Shown piece after piece: positions 21,267-38,150 of a stretch of DNA of 64,000 bases (the stretch's first letter is position 1; each line of letters opens with the position of its first letter). The translations under genes were made by a program, and so were the position numbers. The notes under the pieces were generated by a model. That model saw only the letters and a list, made by a program, of their open reading frames with translations. It made no database searches and was not told the DNA's origin. The DNA comes from Phytophthora quininea (Eukaryota > Oomycota > Peronosporomycetes > Peronosporales > Peronosporaceae), in assembly GCA_011947345.1 (NCBI GenBank), contig JAAVTG010000039.1, forward strand, positions 186,001 to 250,000, written 5' to 3'.

Positions 21267-22271
21267 ATGGCTCGGGGCGCGCAGTACTCGGTGGCGGAGC
21301 TGGTGGCCAAGGCGGAAGCGCTCGTAGACCAGTGCCAGCCCGAGCTGGCCGTGCAGTTCTTCGAGAAGGCGCTGCAGCAGGAGCCAGCCAACGCGGCGCT
21401 GTTGGACTCGGTGGGCGAGCTGTCGACGGAGCTGGACAACCCGGAGCGCGCCCTCGCAGCCTTCAAGCAGAGCGTGGCGCTCGCACCGGCGCAAAATCCA
21501 GCCAAGTACTTCTACCTGGCTCAGCTCGTGACTGGCGAGGAGGCCGAGCACTTTACGCAGCAAGGAGTCACCCACCTACAGCAAGAACTGCAGCAACATG
21601 TGGACCCCAACACGCCGGCGGCGATGACCATCAAGAAGCAGATCTGCGACGCCTTCTGCTCACTTGGAGAGCTCTATATGACGGATCTGTGCGACCACGA
21701 GGAGGCTGAGACTCGTTGCGAGAAATACTTCCAAGAAGCCATGAAGTTTGATGTCGGACTGCCGGAACCGACACAAGCGCTGGCCAACTTGCGGCTCGTG
21801 CAGCAGAACAAAGAGGCCGCGGATGGACTGCTTGAGGAGACGTACCGACGTCTCAACGAGAACTGCGATGAAGACAGTCTGCCGTCGCTGGAGTTCCGGA
21901 CAGCAACAGGCAAGATGCTCATCGAGGTAGAGCGATATGAACAGGCCAGTGATGTGCTGGAAGGTGTCATGCAGGAGGACGACGAGAACGCCGAGCTCTG
22001 GTTCCTTGTTGGCACGTGCTACCGAGCCATGGACGACCTACCGAATGCTCTGGAGTTCTTTGAAAAGTGCCAATCCATGCTCAAGAAGCTCAAGAAGCAA
22101 CTGCGGGACGAGTTTTACCTGCAGGACCAGCTCGAAAGCGTCGATGAAACGGTTGTGGCATTGAAAGCCACGATCGCAAGTCGCCCTCCTGAAGAAGACG
22201 AAGAGGAGAGTGAAGAGAGCGAAGCCGATGCAGAGACGGTAGGACAGCAGGATGTAGAGATGGAGGAGTGA
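21267..22271 (+). CDS. ACL4: TPR-repeat ribosome assembly chaperone, Acl4-like
   Basis: Intact single-exon gene of 334 aa. Helical TPR pairs run through most of the protein: VAELVAKAEALVDQCQPELAVQFFEKALQQEP, NPERALAAFKQSVALAP, AELWFLVGTCYRAMDDLPNALEFFEKC. The C-terminus is very acidic (PPEEDEEESEESEADAETVGQQDVEMEE), as in yeast Acl4, which holds newly made ribosomal protein uL4 (Rpl4) in cytosol and nucleus and escorts it to pre-60S particles. The assignment rests on length, TPR layout and the acidic tail. A general TPR chaperone is the alternative. The stop is only 72 bp from the convergent stop of the BEACH gene. Confidence 0.72.
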   Translation: MARGAQYSVAELVAKAEALVDQCQPELAVQFFEKALQQEPANAALLDSVGELSTELDNPERALAAFKQSVALAPAQNPAKYFYLAQLVTGEEAEHFTQQGVTHLQQELQQHVDPNTPAAMTIKKQICDAFCSLGELYMTDLCDHEEAETRCEKYFQEAMKFDVGLPEPTQALANLRLVQQNKEAADGLLEETYRRLNENCDEDSLPSLEFRTATGKMLIEVERYEQASDVLEGVMQEDDENAELWFLVGTCYRAMDDLPNALEFFEKCQSMLKKLKKQLRDEFYLQDQLESVDETVVALKATIASRPPEEDEEESEESEADAETVGQQDVEMEE

Positions 22272-22342
22272 AGAGTGTCAACACTTTGCTGATAGATTTT
22301 TCAAACACAATTTTATACGTGACGCCTATTCCATTCCTGCAA

Positions 22343-30304
<7,962 letters not shown>

Positions 30305-30547
30305 GGGGCGTTTGACTCGAATATCGGAATTAGCAGAAGACGCACTACCACCTTCAACTTCAGAGACGCAACGGCCACACTGCAACAGCAAGCACGCCGT
30401 CTTGGAGAACCACACAAGAACTAAAGAGATCAAGGCAAGAGTTGGTTAAGCGATTCCTACTAGTAATCAACAATTCATTGAGGTGTGTTTGCCTGTGTGT
30501 TGTCTACCGCGAGGTTCATCTCGCCGGTACTATCGTCCGCTCCCGAC

Positions 30548-32611
30548 TTAGTAGCTGCTGGCGTCGAAGTGGTCGGCCGTCATGACCTTGGACCACGCCG
30601 ACGCGAACACGTGCTTGAACACGCCCTCCTCGGACGCGAACAGCTGCACGGCCTCCTTCAGCTCGGGCGCCTCCAGCAGAGCCACGTCCGTGTCCAGCAC
30701 GAACACGTCCTTGCCCTCCGCCTTGTACTCCTTCTCGGACACGGGCGTCCACGTCTCGTTCAGCAGCACCTGGAAGTACTCGTTCGAGAGCGTCAGCGAG
30801 TTGTTGCTGTACGAGCCGCTGTAGCCCAGCGCCTTCTGCTGTGCCACGCTGCGCGGTCGGCCCGCCAGCGCCACCGCCTCGTACGGGGACACGCCCAGGA
30901 TCTTGATATTGTCGCGCACGGCGATCAACGTCGTGTTGTAGTACTTGCGCGGCGCCAGGATCTCCGAGTTGCTGCCGTCCGCGGCGTCCGTGCGGCCGCC
31001 CAGGAAGTCGATCGTCACGTTGCCCGCAGCCTCCTCGAGCGCCACCTGGCCCGCCAGCACGATCAGGTCGGCCGTCGACAGCGTCGGGTACGACTCCTTG
31101 ACCGGCTCCAGCGCCGAGATGATCTTGTCCACGCCCGCGTTCACCGGCCAGTCCTTCTGCGGCGAGAAGCGGATCTTGGCGCCGTTGCAGCCGCCCGCGT
31201 AATCCGTGATGCGGAACGTTGACGCGCACTGCCACGCCGCGTGCACGAACAGCGCGCCGTTGTACGGGGTGCCGTCGCTGGCCACGTCGCTCGTCAGGCC
31301 CTCCACCGACGTGTTCAGCAGCGCGCGGATGTCCGAGCGCACGGCGTCGAAGTCCGACAGCTTGCCGGGCGTCGGCGGCAGCGGGTTCTGGAACGGCTGC
31401 GCCGGCGGCACGTCGTTGCCGCGGCAGCGCGCCACCGGGCCCAGGTCGCGCGACATGAGTTTGTACCAGGCGTGCGAGAAGGCCTCCTCCAGACTGGTCA
31501 AGTTGGCCGCGAACTCGTTCGAGATGTTGAGGTAGCTCGCGTCGTGCAGCAGCGCGATGTCGGCCGTCAGCATGCGTACGGGCGGCGTCGTGTCGGGCAC
31601 CGGGCGCCACTGGTTGTGGCCGCCGGGGCCCTCGAACTTCTCCCACTGGAACCCGGTGAGGCCCTTGAAGTAGCCGTTGCCCCACTTGGTCGGCGTGAAC
31701 GTCCACGAGCCCTCGAAGCCGCTCGTGAACGTGTTGTTGCCCTTGCCCTTGAGCGCGCCGTCGCCGCAGGTGCCCGGCCACGGGTTCAGCGGGTCCTGGA
31801 TGGGGTCGGGGCCGGCGCCCGTCGGGCACGCGCCGTGGGTCTTGCCGAAGGCGTGGCCGCCGCCGATCAGCGCCACCGTCTCGCGGTCGTTCATGCCCAT
31901 GCGCTCGAACGTGTCGCGCACGTCCAGCACCGACAGCGCCGGGTCGGGCACGCCCATGGGCCCCTCCGGGTTCACGTAGATGAGGCCCATGGTGGTGGGG
32001 CCCAGCGGCTCCTTGCACTGGCCGTCCACGGCGCACGGCGCCACGCTCTCCTGCTCGGGCGTCGGGCCCAGCTGCAGACTGCTCGTGCCGTCGGCGTCGT
32101 CGCGGCGGCCGCCGCAGAAGCCCAGCACAGGGCCACCCATGCTCTCGATAGCCACGTTGCCCGACAGCACGATGAGGTCGCCCCACGACAGCGCGTCGCC
32201 GTACTTGAGCTTGATGGGCTGCAGCAGGTCCAGCGCCTTGTCCAGGTTGGTGTTGTCGGCCCAGCCGCGCTCCGGCAAGAACCGGATGCGGCCGCCGTCG
32301 CAGCCTCCGCGGCCGTCGGCGCGGCGGTACGAGCCGTTGCAGTGCCAGGCGAGGCGGATGAAGAGCCCGCCGTAGTGGCCGAAGTCGGCCGGCCAGAAGT
32401 CCTGCGAGTCCGTCATCAGGTGCAGCAGGTCCTCCTTGACGAGGTCGTAGTCGATCACGTCACAGCTCTGCGCGGCGTAGAGCTCGCTCGAGATCTGGCG
32501 GTCCACTTGGTGCACGGCGGCCACCGAGTCGTAGCCGAACGGGCAGCTGGCCGCGTTGGCGGTGGAGAGGCCCGCGAGCGCGGCGACGAAGGCGACGAGG
32601 CGGACGTTCAT
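30548..32611 (-). CDS. katG: Secreted catalase-peroxidase (copy 1, left arm)
   Basis: Bifunctional haem enzyme that breaks down hydrogen peroxide by catalase and peroxidase reactions. 687 aa, single exon, no frame slip. Residues 1-20 (MNVRLVAFVAALAGLSTANA) form a signal peptide, so the enzyme is probably extracellular, as in fungal KatG2. Distal haem motif R86-L-A-W89-H90; adduct Tyr212 in YVNPEGP; Met240 in RMGMNDRET; proximal His253 in GGGHAFGKTHG. The W-Y-M triad needed for catalase activity is thus complete. The second, non-haem KatG domain is present (AAWQCASTFRITDYAGGCNGAK...). The frame stays open upstream to 32887, but the signal peptide and the shared arm place the start at 32611. 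KatG in oomycetes is usually explained by transfer from bacteria or fungi; that is family knowledge, not shown here. Confidence 0.93.
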   Translation of the reverse strand: MNVRLVAFVAALAGLSTANAASCPFGYDSVAAVHQVDRQISSELYAAQSCDVIDYDLVKEDLLHLMTDSQDFWPADFGHYGGLFIRLAWHCNGSYRRADGRGGCDGGRIRFLPERGWADNTNLDKALDLLQPIKLKYGDALSWGDLIVLSGNVAIESMGGPVLGFCGGRRDDADGTSSLQLGPTPEQESVAPCAVDGQCKEPLGPTTMGLIYVNPEGPMGVPDPALSVLDVRDTFERMGMNDRETVALIGGGHAFGKTHGACPTGAGPDPIQDPLNPWPGTCGDGALKGKGNNTFTSGFEGSWTFTPTKWGNGYFKGLTGFQWEKFEGPGGHNQWRPVPDTTPPVRMLTADIALLHDASYLNISNEFAANLTSLEEAFSHAWYKLMSRDLGPVARCRGNDVPPAQPFQNPLPPTPGKLSDFDAVRSDIRALLNTSVEGLTSDVASDGTPYNGALFVHAAWQCASTFRITDYAGGCNGAKIRFSPQKDWPVNAGVDKIISALEPVKESYPTLSTADLIVLAGQVALEEAAGNVTIDFLGGRTDAADGSNSEILAPRKYYNTTLIAVRDNIKILGVSPYEAVALAGRPRSVAQQKALGYSGSYSNNSLTLSNEYFQVLLNETWTPVSEKEYKAEGKDVFVLDTDVALLEAPELKEAVQLFASEEGVFKHVFASAWSKVMTADHFDASSY

Positions 32612-32640
32612 CTTGACGCGAGGGCTCCGAGGTGGATTGG

Positions 32641-32647
32641 AAAGTGA
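32641..32647 (-). promoter_or_regulatory. Initiator-like TCACTTT before katG copy 1
   Basis: On the minus strand TCACTTT fits YCAYTYY and lies 29 bp before the ATG at 32611. It sits at the very inner edge of the repeat arm, so everything further upstream differs from copy 2. Confidence 0.4.
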
Positions 32648-32649
32648 GG

Positions 32650-33989
32650 CGATCGTCCTGCAGGTGCATTGAAGATGTTGAAGGGAACGGGGCTGATGGG
32701 GGCTGATGATTAATCCCGCGGCAGTGGGATTCCAGATACCTTTACGCCTGTTGGGACAAATCTTGGCCAGACCCACGGAACGAGCGACGACTGGCAACTT
32801 GCAAAGCAAGCAGACTTTTAGAGTGTCGCTGATTACAAGCGGGCGGGATCCACAACCTCGTGCAGAGACTGCAAGGCTTGTGGTCAAGTGTCCGACGGAT
32901 TATGGACGGTGAGGACAGCGAGGACAGTGCCAAATCGCAGGGCAATGCATTTTGCTGCAAGCTTGGCGAACACTTTGATTCGGGCACGTTTTTAGTTGAC
33001 TTTCGCACCAGAAATCATCAGTTTGCAACCTCAAAGTATCTGGTGCTGCCCGGTCAAGCAGTGGATTTCTTGAAAAGTGCAGCAGGCACGCAGTTGCGAA
33101 CAGCAAGTCTATCAAGCTGCCAAAATATTGGGCCATTCCACCGGAATGCTGCCGTCAGGGTAGCTTCCAAGGATGAAGTGGCTCGCTTGAACAGTAGCCA
33201 ACGGCTCCATCGGATCGAATCCTCACGTGGCGTCCCAGCCCATGGAGAGCAATTCTCAATCCCTGTGCCGGTGTCGTCGTATTAGTGCTGTACCGGCGCC
33301 CCGTAAGCGGTAAAAGCATTCGGTTCGAACAGGTCTACATGCTCGGTAATTCGATACCAGTTTGTTCAGCCAGTTCAAGTAGAGACGGCAGCGCTGACGA
33401 TCCATTTTCCTGGCGAGTCGAGCTCCGAAACGGGAGATCGGCCGCTCTCCATGTTCTCGTCACGGCCATTTTGATTTGTCCGGTGCGCGCGCGAGTGTCT
33501 TTACCGAGAGTTCTTGATCACTTAAACGTTGGCCATCATCTTGTACTGTCGTCGTCAGCAGACTAATGGCTGTGCAAGAAGTCCCCCATTTGGGCAAGGC
33601 ACCAGAAATGCTGGGCGAACAGCTCTACTCAAACCTTCCTCCAAAGTGTCACTCACTGACAAGCACACTTCGAGGCGGGACGTCACGGTCGATTCATTCT
33701 GATGGTCCGTGTCTTATCCTGCGTTGAATCGTATCCTTCAGTCTTCACCAATACTACTAGTAGTTGCTTCATCAAGATTTGCACCGTTTAACCGCAAGGC
33801 TATCCCATCCCAACCGCTTTCCAGTCGCTACAGCGTCCTTGACTCCACTAGAAACCGATGTCCGACCGCCCGGCTTTCAATTGAAAACCTCGTTGTCCTA
33901 CCGACGCTCCTGTCGATGCGGTGCCTTTCCAGGCATGACCACCAAAAATCGACACTGAATCGATAGTGAGAAAGCACTACGTGTACACA
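32650..33989. other. Unique 1340-bp spacer between the katG arms
   Basis: It separates the two inverted katG genes and must carry both of their promoters. Open frames (for example 32860-33285 +) have no recognisable content. I see no transposase, terminal repeat or RNA gene. It is less GC-rich than the arms. The two ends are not alike beyond the arm boundaries. Confidence 0.6.
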
Positions 33990-33991
33990 CC

Positions 33992-33998
33992 TCACTTT
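33992..33998 (+). promoter_or_regulatory. Initiator-like TCACTTT before katG copy 2
   Basis: Mirror of the motif at 32641-32647, 29 bp before the ATG at 34028 and 3 bp inside the repeat arm. Confidence 0.4.
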
Positions 33999-34027
33999 CC
34001 AATCCACCTCGGAGCCCTCGCGTCAAG

Positions 34028-36091
34028 ATGAACGTCCGCCTCGTCGCCTTCGTCGCCGCGCTCGCGGGCCTCTCCACCGCCAACGCGGCCAGCTGCCCGT
34101 TCGGCTACGACTCGGTGGCCGCCGTGCACCAAGTGGACCGCCAGATCTCGAGCGAGCTCTACGCCGCGCAGAGCTGTGACGTGATCGACTACGACCTCGT
34201 CAAGGAGGACCTGCTGCACCTGATGACGGACTCGCAGGACTTCTGGCCGGCCGACTTCGGCCACTACGGCGGGCTCTTCATCCGCCTCGCCTGGCACTGC
34301 AACGGCTCGTACCGCCGCGCCGACGGCCGCGGAGGCTGCGACGGCGGCCGCATCCGGTTCTTGCCGGAGCGCGGCTGGGCCGACAACACCAACCTGGACA
34401 AGGCGCTGGACCTGCTGCAGCCCATCAAGCTCAAGTACGGCGACGCGCTGTCGTGGGGCGACCTCATCGTGCTGTCGGGCAACGTGGCTATCGAGAGCAT
34501 GGGTGGCCCTGTGCTGGGCTTCTGCGGCGGCCGCCGCGACGACGCCGACGGCACGAGCAGTCTGCAGCTGGGCCCGACGCCCGAGCAGGAGAGCGTGGCG
34601 CCGTGCGCCGTGGACGGCCAGTGCAAGGAGCCGCTGGGCCCCACCACCATGGGCCTCATCTACGTGAACCCGGAGGGGCCCATGGGCGTGCCCGACCCGG
34701 CGCTGTCGGTGCTGGACGTGCGCGACACGTTCGAGCGCATGGGCATGAACGACCGCGAGACGGTGGCGCTGATCGGCGGCGGCCACGCCTTCGGCAAGAC
34801 CCACGGCGCGTGCCCGACGGGCGCCGGCCCCGACCCCATCCAGGACCCGCTGAACCCGTGGCCGGGCACCTGCGGCGACGGCGCGCTCAAGGGCAAGGGC
34901 AACAACACGTTCACGAGCGGCTTCGAGGGCTCGTGGACGTTCACGCCGACCAAGTGGGGCAACGGCTACTTCAAGGGCCTCACCGGGTTCCAGTGGGAGA
35001 AGTTCGAGGGCCCCGGCGGCCACAACCAGTGGCGCCCGGTGCCCGACACGACGCCGCCCGTACGCATGCTGACGGCCGACATCGCGCTGCTGCACGACGC
35101 GAGCTACCTCAACATCTCGAACGAGTTCGCGGCCAACTTGACCAGTCTGGAGGAGGCCTTCTCGCACGCCTGGTACAAACTCATGTCGCGCGACCTGGGC
35201 CCGGTGGCGCGCTGCCGCGGCAACGACGTGCCGCCGGCGCAGCCGTTCCAGAACCCGCTGCCGCCGACGCCCGGCAAGCTGTCGGACTTCGACGCCGTGC
35301 GCTCGGACATCCGCGCGCTGCTGAACACGTCGGTGGAGGGCCTGACGAGCGACGTGGCCAGCGACGGCACCCCGTACAACGGCGCGCTGTTCGTGCACGC
35401 GGCGTGGCAGTGCGCGTCAACGTTCCGCATCACGGATTACGCGGGCGGCTGCAACGGCGCCAAGATCCGCTTCTCGCCGCAGAAGGACTGGCCGGTGAAC
35501 GCGGGCGTGGACAAGATCATCTCGGCGCTGGAGCCGGTCAAGGAGTCGTACCCGACGCTGTCGACGGCCGACCTGATCGTGCTGGCGGGCCAGGTGGCGC
35601 TCGAGGAGGCTGCGGGCAACGTGACGATCGACTTCCTGGGCGGCCGCACGGACGCCGCGGACGGCAGCAACTCGGAGATCCTGGCGCCGCGCAAGTACTA
35701 CAACACGACGTTGATCGCCGTGCGCGACAATATCAAGATCCTGGGCGTGTCCCCGTACGAGGCGGTGGCGCTGGCGGGCCGACCGCGCAGCGTGGCACAG
35801 CAGAAGGCGCTGGGCTACAGCGGCTCGTACAGCAACAACTCGCTGACGCTCTCGAACGAGTACTTCCAGGTGCTGCTGAACGAGACGTGGACGCCCGTGT
35901 CCGAGAAGGAGTACAAGGCGGAGGGCAAGGACGTGTTCGTGCTGGACACGGACGTGGCTCTGCTGGAGGCGCCCGAGCTGAAGGAGGCCGTGCAGCTGTT
36001 CGCGTCCGAGGAGGGCGTGTTCAAGCACGTGTTCGCGTCGGCGTGGTCCAAGGTCATGACGGCCGACCACTTCGACGCCAGCAGCTACTAA
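34028..36091 (+). CDS. katG: Secreted catalase-peroxidase (copy 2, right arm)
   Basis: Encodes the same 687-aa protein as copy 1, with the same signal peptide, RLAWH distal motif, Tyr212, Met240, proximal His253 and second domain. It is transcribed away from copy 1. Its transcribed region, including 105 bp past the stop, is shared, but the upstream DNA belongs to the right half of the spacer, so it has its own promoter. It is followed by a block of three glutathione S-transferases, a plausible peroxide and xenobiotic defence cluster. Being intronless and very GC-rich at third positions it could be a transferred gene, but many native genes here are GC-rich too. Confidence 0.93.
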   Translation: MNVRLVAFVAALAGLSTANAASCPFGYDSVAAVHQVDRQISSELYAAQSCDVIDYDLVKEDLLHLMTDSQDFWPADFGHYGGLFIRLAWHCNGSYRRADGRGGCDGGRIRFLPERGWADNTNLDKALDLLQPIKLKYGDALSWGDLIVLSGNVAIESMGGPVLGFCGGRRDDADGTSSLQLGPTPEQESVAPCAVDGQCKEPLGPTTMGLIYVNPEGPMGVPDPALSVLDVRDTFERMGMNDRETVALIGGGHAFGKTHGACPTGAGPDPIQDPLNPWPGTCGDGALKGKGNNTFTSGFEGSWTFTPTKWGNGYFKGLTGFQWEKFEGPGGHNQWRPVPDTTPPVRMLTADIALLHDASYLNISNEFAANLTSLEEAFSHAWYKLMSRDLGPVARCRGNDVPPAQPFQNPLPPTPGKLSDFDAVRSDIRALLNTSVEGLTSDVASDGTPYNGALFVHAAWQCASTFRITDYAGGCNGAKIRFSPQKDWPVNAGVDKIISALEPVKESYPTLSTADLIVLAGQVALEEAAGNVTIDFLGGRTDAADGSNSEILAPRKYYNTTLIAVRDNIKILGVSPYEAVALAGRPRSVAQQKALGYSGSYSNNSLTLSNEYFQVLLNETWTPVSEKEYKAEGKDVFVLDTDVALLEAPELKEAVQLFASEEGVFKHVFASAWSKVMTADHFDASSY

Positions 36092-36348
36092 GTCGGGAGC
36101 GGACGATAGTACCGGCGAGATGAACCTCGCGGTAGACAACACACAGGCAAACACACCTCAATGAATTGTTGATTACTAGTAGGAATCGCTTAACCACTTG
36201 CTGCCTTTGCGCTGTAGTAAGGTTCGTTTGTCCACCTTCAGTGGTTGCTATTGGAATTGTCTTCCCAATATGAACTTCAACTCTCAGTATGAAGAAGGCG
36301 CAAGTGTGTTTTCTTGTAGTTACAGCAATTACAGACTGTGGAAGCAGC

Positions 36349-36947
36349 TTACTTGGAGAGGTAGGCAGCGATCTTGGGCTCGGCCTTGACATTGCCGAGG
36401 ACAGCCGCCAGTTTGGAGGACGCGTCCAGAGAGAAGTCCGGGACCCCCACGTAATCTTGTTGTCGACAAAGTCGAGCAGCTGCAGGTCGGCGTACGAGAT
36501 CTTGTCGCCGAGGATGAACTTGCCCGCCACCATCTTCTCCAGCGCGGCGAGGTACCGGGGCACCGTTTCTTCGATGAACACTTTCTTGAGCTCCGCCTTC
36601 CTGGCCTCGTCCTGGGTCTTGAACATGAACTCGACAAAGAGGCCCTCCAGGTCGCCCAGCGAGCACGAGAACATGTCGGCCTTCAGCGCTTCGACAGCGT
36701 CGGTCGGGTACACACCCGCCAGCTTGGCGGCGTAGCGAACGATCGCCATGCTCTGCGCGTAGACCGTGCCGTCCAGCTCGAGGACCGGCAACTGGCCGAA
36801 GGGCAGCGACGGTTTGAGCGCCGGGAAGTCGGCGTGGCTGATGCGCTCGTCCTCGAACTTGATGCCGCCGTAGGCGAAGATCAAACGCGGGAGCTCAGCA
36901 CGGCCCTTGCCGTCGAAGTAAGTGAGCTTGAGCTGGGGCTGGGCCAT
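36349..36947 (-). CDS. Glutathione S-transferase, sigma-like (GST-1; one frame slip)
   Basis: Cytosolic detoxification enzyme that joins glutathione to electrophiles. The ATG at 36947 starts MAQPQLKLTYFDGKGRAEL, with the catalytic-type Tyr in LTYF. The thioredoxin-like N-domain includes PFGQLPVLELDG and the Gln-Ser motif (AQSMAIVRYAAK) that binds glutathione. The helical C-domain has GDKISYADLQLLDF. At C5 36444-36448 on the + strand one base appears to be missing. With the slip the end reads VPDFSLDASSKLAAVLGN...IAAYLSK and stops at 36349. Without it the frame runs into the katG-2 3' region to 36054, which is not credible. It belongs to a set with GST-2 and GST-3. Its 3' end is 152 bp from the right katG arm. 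Confidence 0.85.
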
Positions 36948-37235
36948 GGTGAGACTTGGTGCTTGGTCGGTGCTTGGTCAATTCAAGAGTGAGCCGTTTT
37001 GGATCTCTCACTAGTGATAACACCGCTTGCTCTTCACACCCCTCCACCGGAACGCGTCTATCGAGTTACAGGTACCACGTGGCAGTTGGGGCAGTTGATG
37101 CATCAACGAGCACAAGGACTCGCAAATTACGGGACGCTGCGGAGCGCTGTCCCTGCAATGACTTTGATGCAGTCAACTTCTAGAACACCCGGCAATGCTG
37201 TGTACATTCATCTTAGCAAAACTCTCTGCTCTCCT

Positions 37236-37925
37236 TTACGTGTGCTTGGCCAGATAGGCCGCGATCTTCTCGTTGGTCTTCACCTTCTCCACCAACGTCG
37301 TGAGCTTCGGGTACGCCTTCAGCGAAAAGCCGTCAAAGTTGCTCAGTCCGTTCGTCACCACGTCGAACGTCTGCAGATCGGCGTACGACATCTTGTAGCC
37401 GAGGTAGAAGGGGCCTTGCTCCACGAACCCTTCCAGCAGCTTGAGTGTCTTGGGCACGAGCTCCTCCAGAAGTTTCGTTGTCTTCTCAGCCTTGGTGGCC
37501 TCGTCCGGGGCGCGGTACGCGATCTCCGAGATGAGCGACTTGACGTCGATCAGCGACTCGGACACCATGTCGACGCGCAGACACTGGAGCGGGTCCTGCG
37601 GGTACAGACCCGCGATCTTGGCGGCGTACCGGGCGATGGCCATGCTCTGGCTGTAGGTGGTGTTGTCCACCTGCAGCACCGGCACTTGGCCTAACGGCAG
37701 CGTCGGCTTGATCTTGAGAAACGCGTCCCGGTCCAGCCGCTCGTCCTCGAACGAGACGTTGCCTGCCGTCAGGATCAGGCGCGAGAGCTCGGCGCGGCCG
37801 GCGCCGGCGAAATACGTGATCTTGAGCGGCTTGGGCGCCATCCAGAACGCCACCTGCGGCGTGAAGTAGTTGTGGTACAGCGCCACCAGCACGGCGGTGA
37901 TCGCCACGAGCCCGAACTGCTTCAT
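37236..37925 (-). CDS. Glutathione S-transferase with an N-terminal membrane anchor or signal (GST-2)
   Basis: 229 aa from the ATG at 37925. Residues 1-28 (MKQFGLVAITAVLVALYHNY...) are a hydrophobic helix not found in GST-1 or GST-3. The GST fold proper starts at about residue 29 with MAPKPLKITYFAGAGRAEL and has PLGQVPVLQVDN, YSQSMAIARYAAK and YKMSYADLQTFD. The enzyme is therefore likely attached to a membrane or directed to the secretory pathway, with the catalytic part lumenal or cytosolic depending on orientation. The frame is open for 36 further codons upstream, but those are charged and mixed, so I chose the Met directly before the helix. No slip. Divergent from GST-3 with 225 bp between starts. 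Confidence 0.85.
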   Translation of the reverse strand: MKQFGLVAITAVLVALYHNYFTPQVAFWMAPKPLKITYFAGAGRAELSRLILTAGNVSFEDERLDRDAFLKIKPTLPLGQVPVLQVDNTTYSQSMAIARYAAKIAGLYPQDPLQCLRVDMVSESLIDVKSLISEIAYRAPDEATKAEKTTKLLEELVPKTLKLLEGFVEQGPFYLGYKMSYADLQTFDVVTNGLSNFDGFSLKAYPKLTTLVEKVKTNEKIAAYLAKHT

Positions 37926-38120
37926 GAGCTTTTCCGAGTCAAATCCACAAGTGGGGCGATCTTCGAGGGGGATCTGATGCTTTACAAATACCAAGTACAA
38001 GTCTGATACTACTGTAAAGTACCCCATAATCACCCTGTTTCGTATCTTTTGGTATCCATCATCGCAGTCACCGCATCATCCCGCCGCTGCAGGCGCCGGT
38101 CCCTTCGTGCGCGTTGCCAA

Positions 38121-38127
38121 CCATTTT
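38121..38127 (+). promoter_or_regulatory. Initiator-like CCATTTT before GST-3
   Basis: Matches YCAYTYY and lies 24 bp before the ATG at 38151. It is short, so chance remains possible. Confidence 0.35.
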
Positions 38128-38150
38128 CGATCCTTCCTCGCTCTGCAACC

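Larger units (their letters stand above)
30443..32649. repeat. Left arm of the 2207-bp katG inverted repeat
   Basis: Reverse complement of 33990-36196. Coordinates of the two arms add to 66639 throughout, which leaves no room for an indel. Open frames on both strands are translated identically in the two arms. The arm contains all of katG-1, about 105 bp past its stop and 38 bp before its ATG. The outer boundary falls at TGGTTAAGCG (30443) and the inner one at AAAGTGAGG (32649). I see no target-site duplication. Confidence 0.93.
33990..36196. repeat. Right arm of the 2207-bp katG inverted repeat
   Basis: Reverse complement of 30443-32649, starting at CCTCACTTT and ending at CGCTTAACCA. Beyond 36196 the sequence runs toward the 3' end of GST-1. 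Beyond the left arm it runs toward the 5' end of the BEACH gene. The flanks are therefore unrelated. Confidence 0.93.

Noticed and set aside
30516..32186. 556-codon open frame overlapping katG copy 1 (and its twin at 34453-36123)
   Set aside because: Same strand, other frame of a very GC-rich gene. Its Arg/Gly/Ala-rich translation has no domain, and the katG frame explains the DNA fully.
31241..32647. 468-codon antisense frame over katG copy 1 (and its twin at 33992-35398)
   Set aside because: Shadow frame caused by high GC at third positions. It consists of low-complexity Val/Arg/Ala/His.
32612..32887. 92-codon N-terminal extension of katG copy 1
   Set aside because: It lies outside the duplicated arm, would bury the signal peptide, and is absent from copy 2.
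36054..36348. Extension of GST-1 into the katG copy 2 3' region
   Set aside because: It arises only because one base appears to be missing at 36444-36448. The shifted frame gives the normal GST end at 36349.
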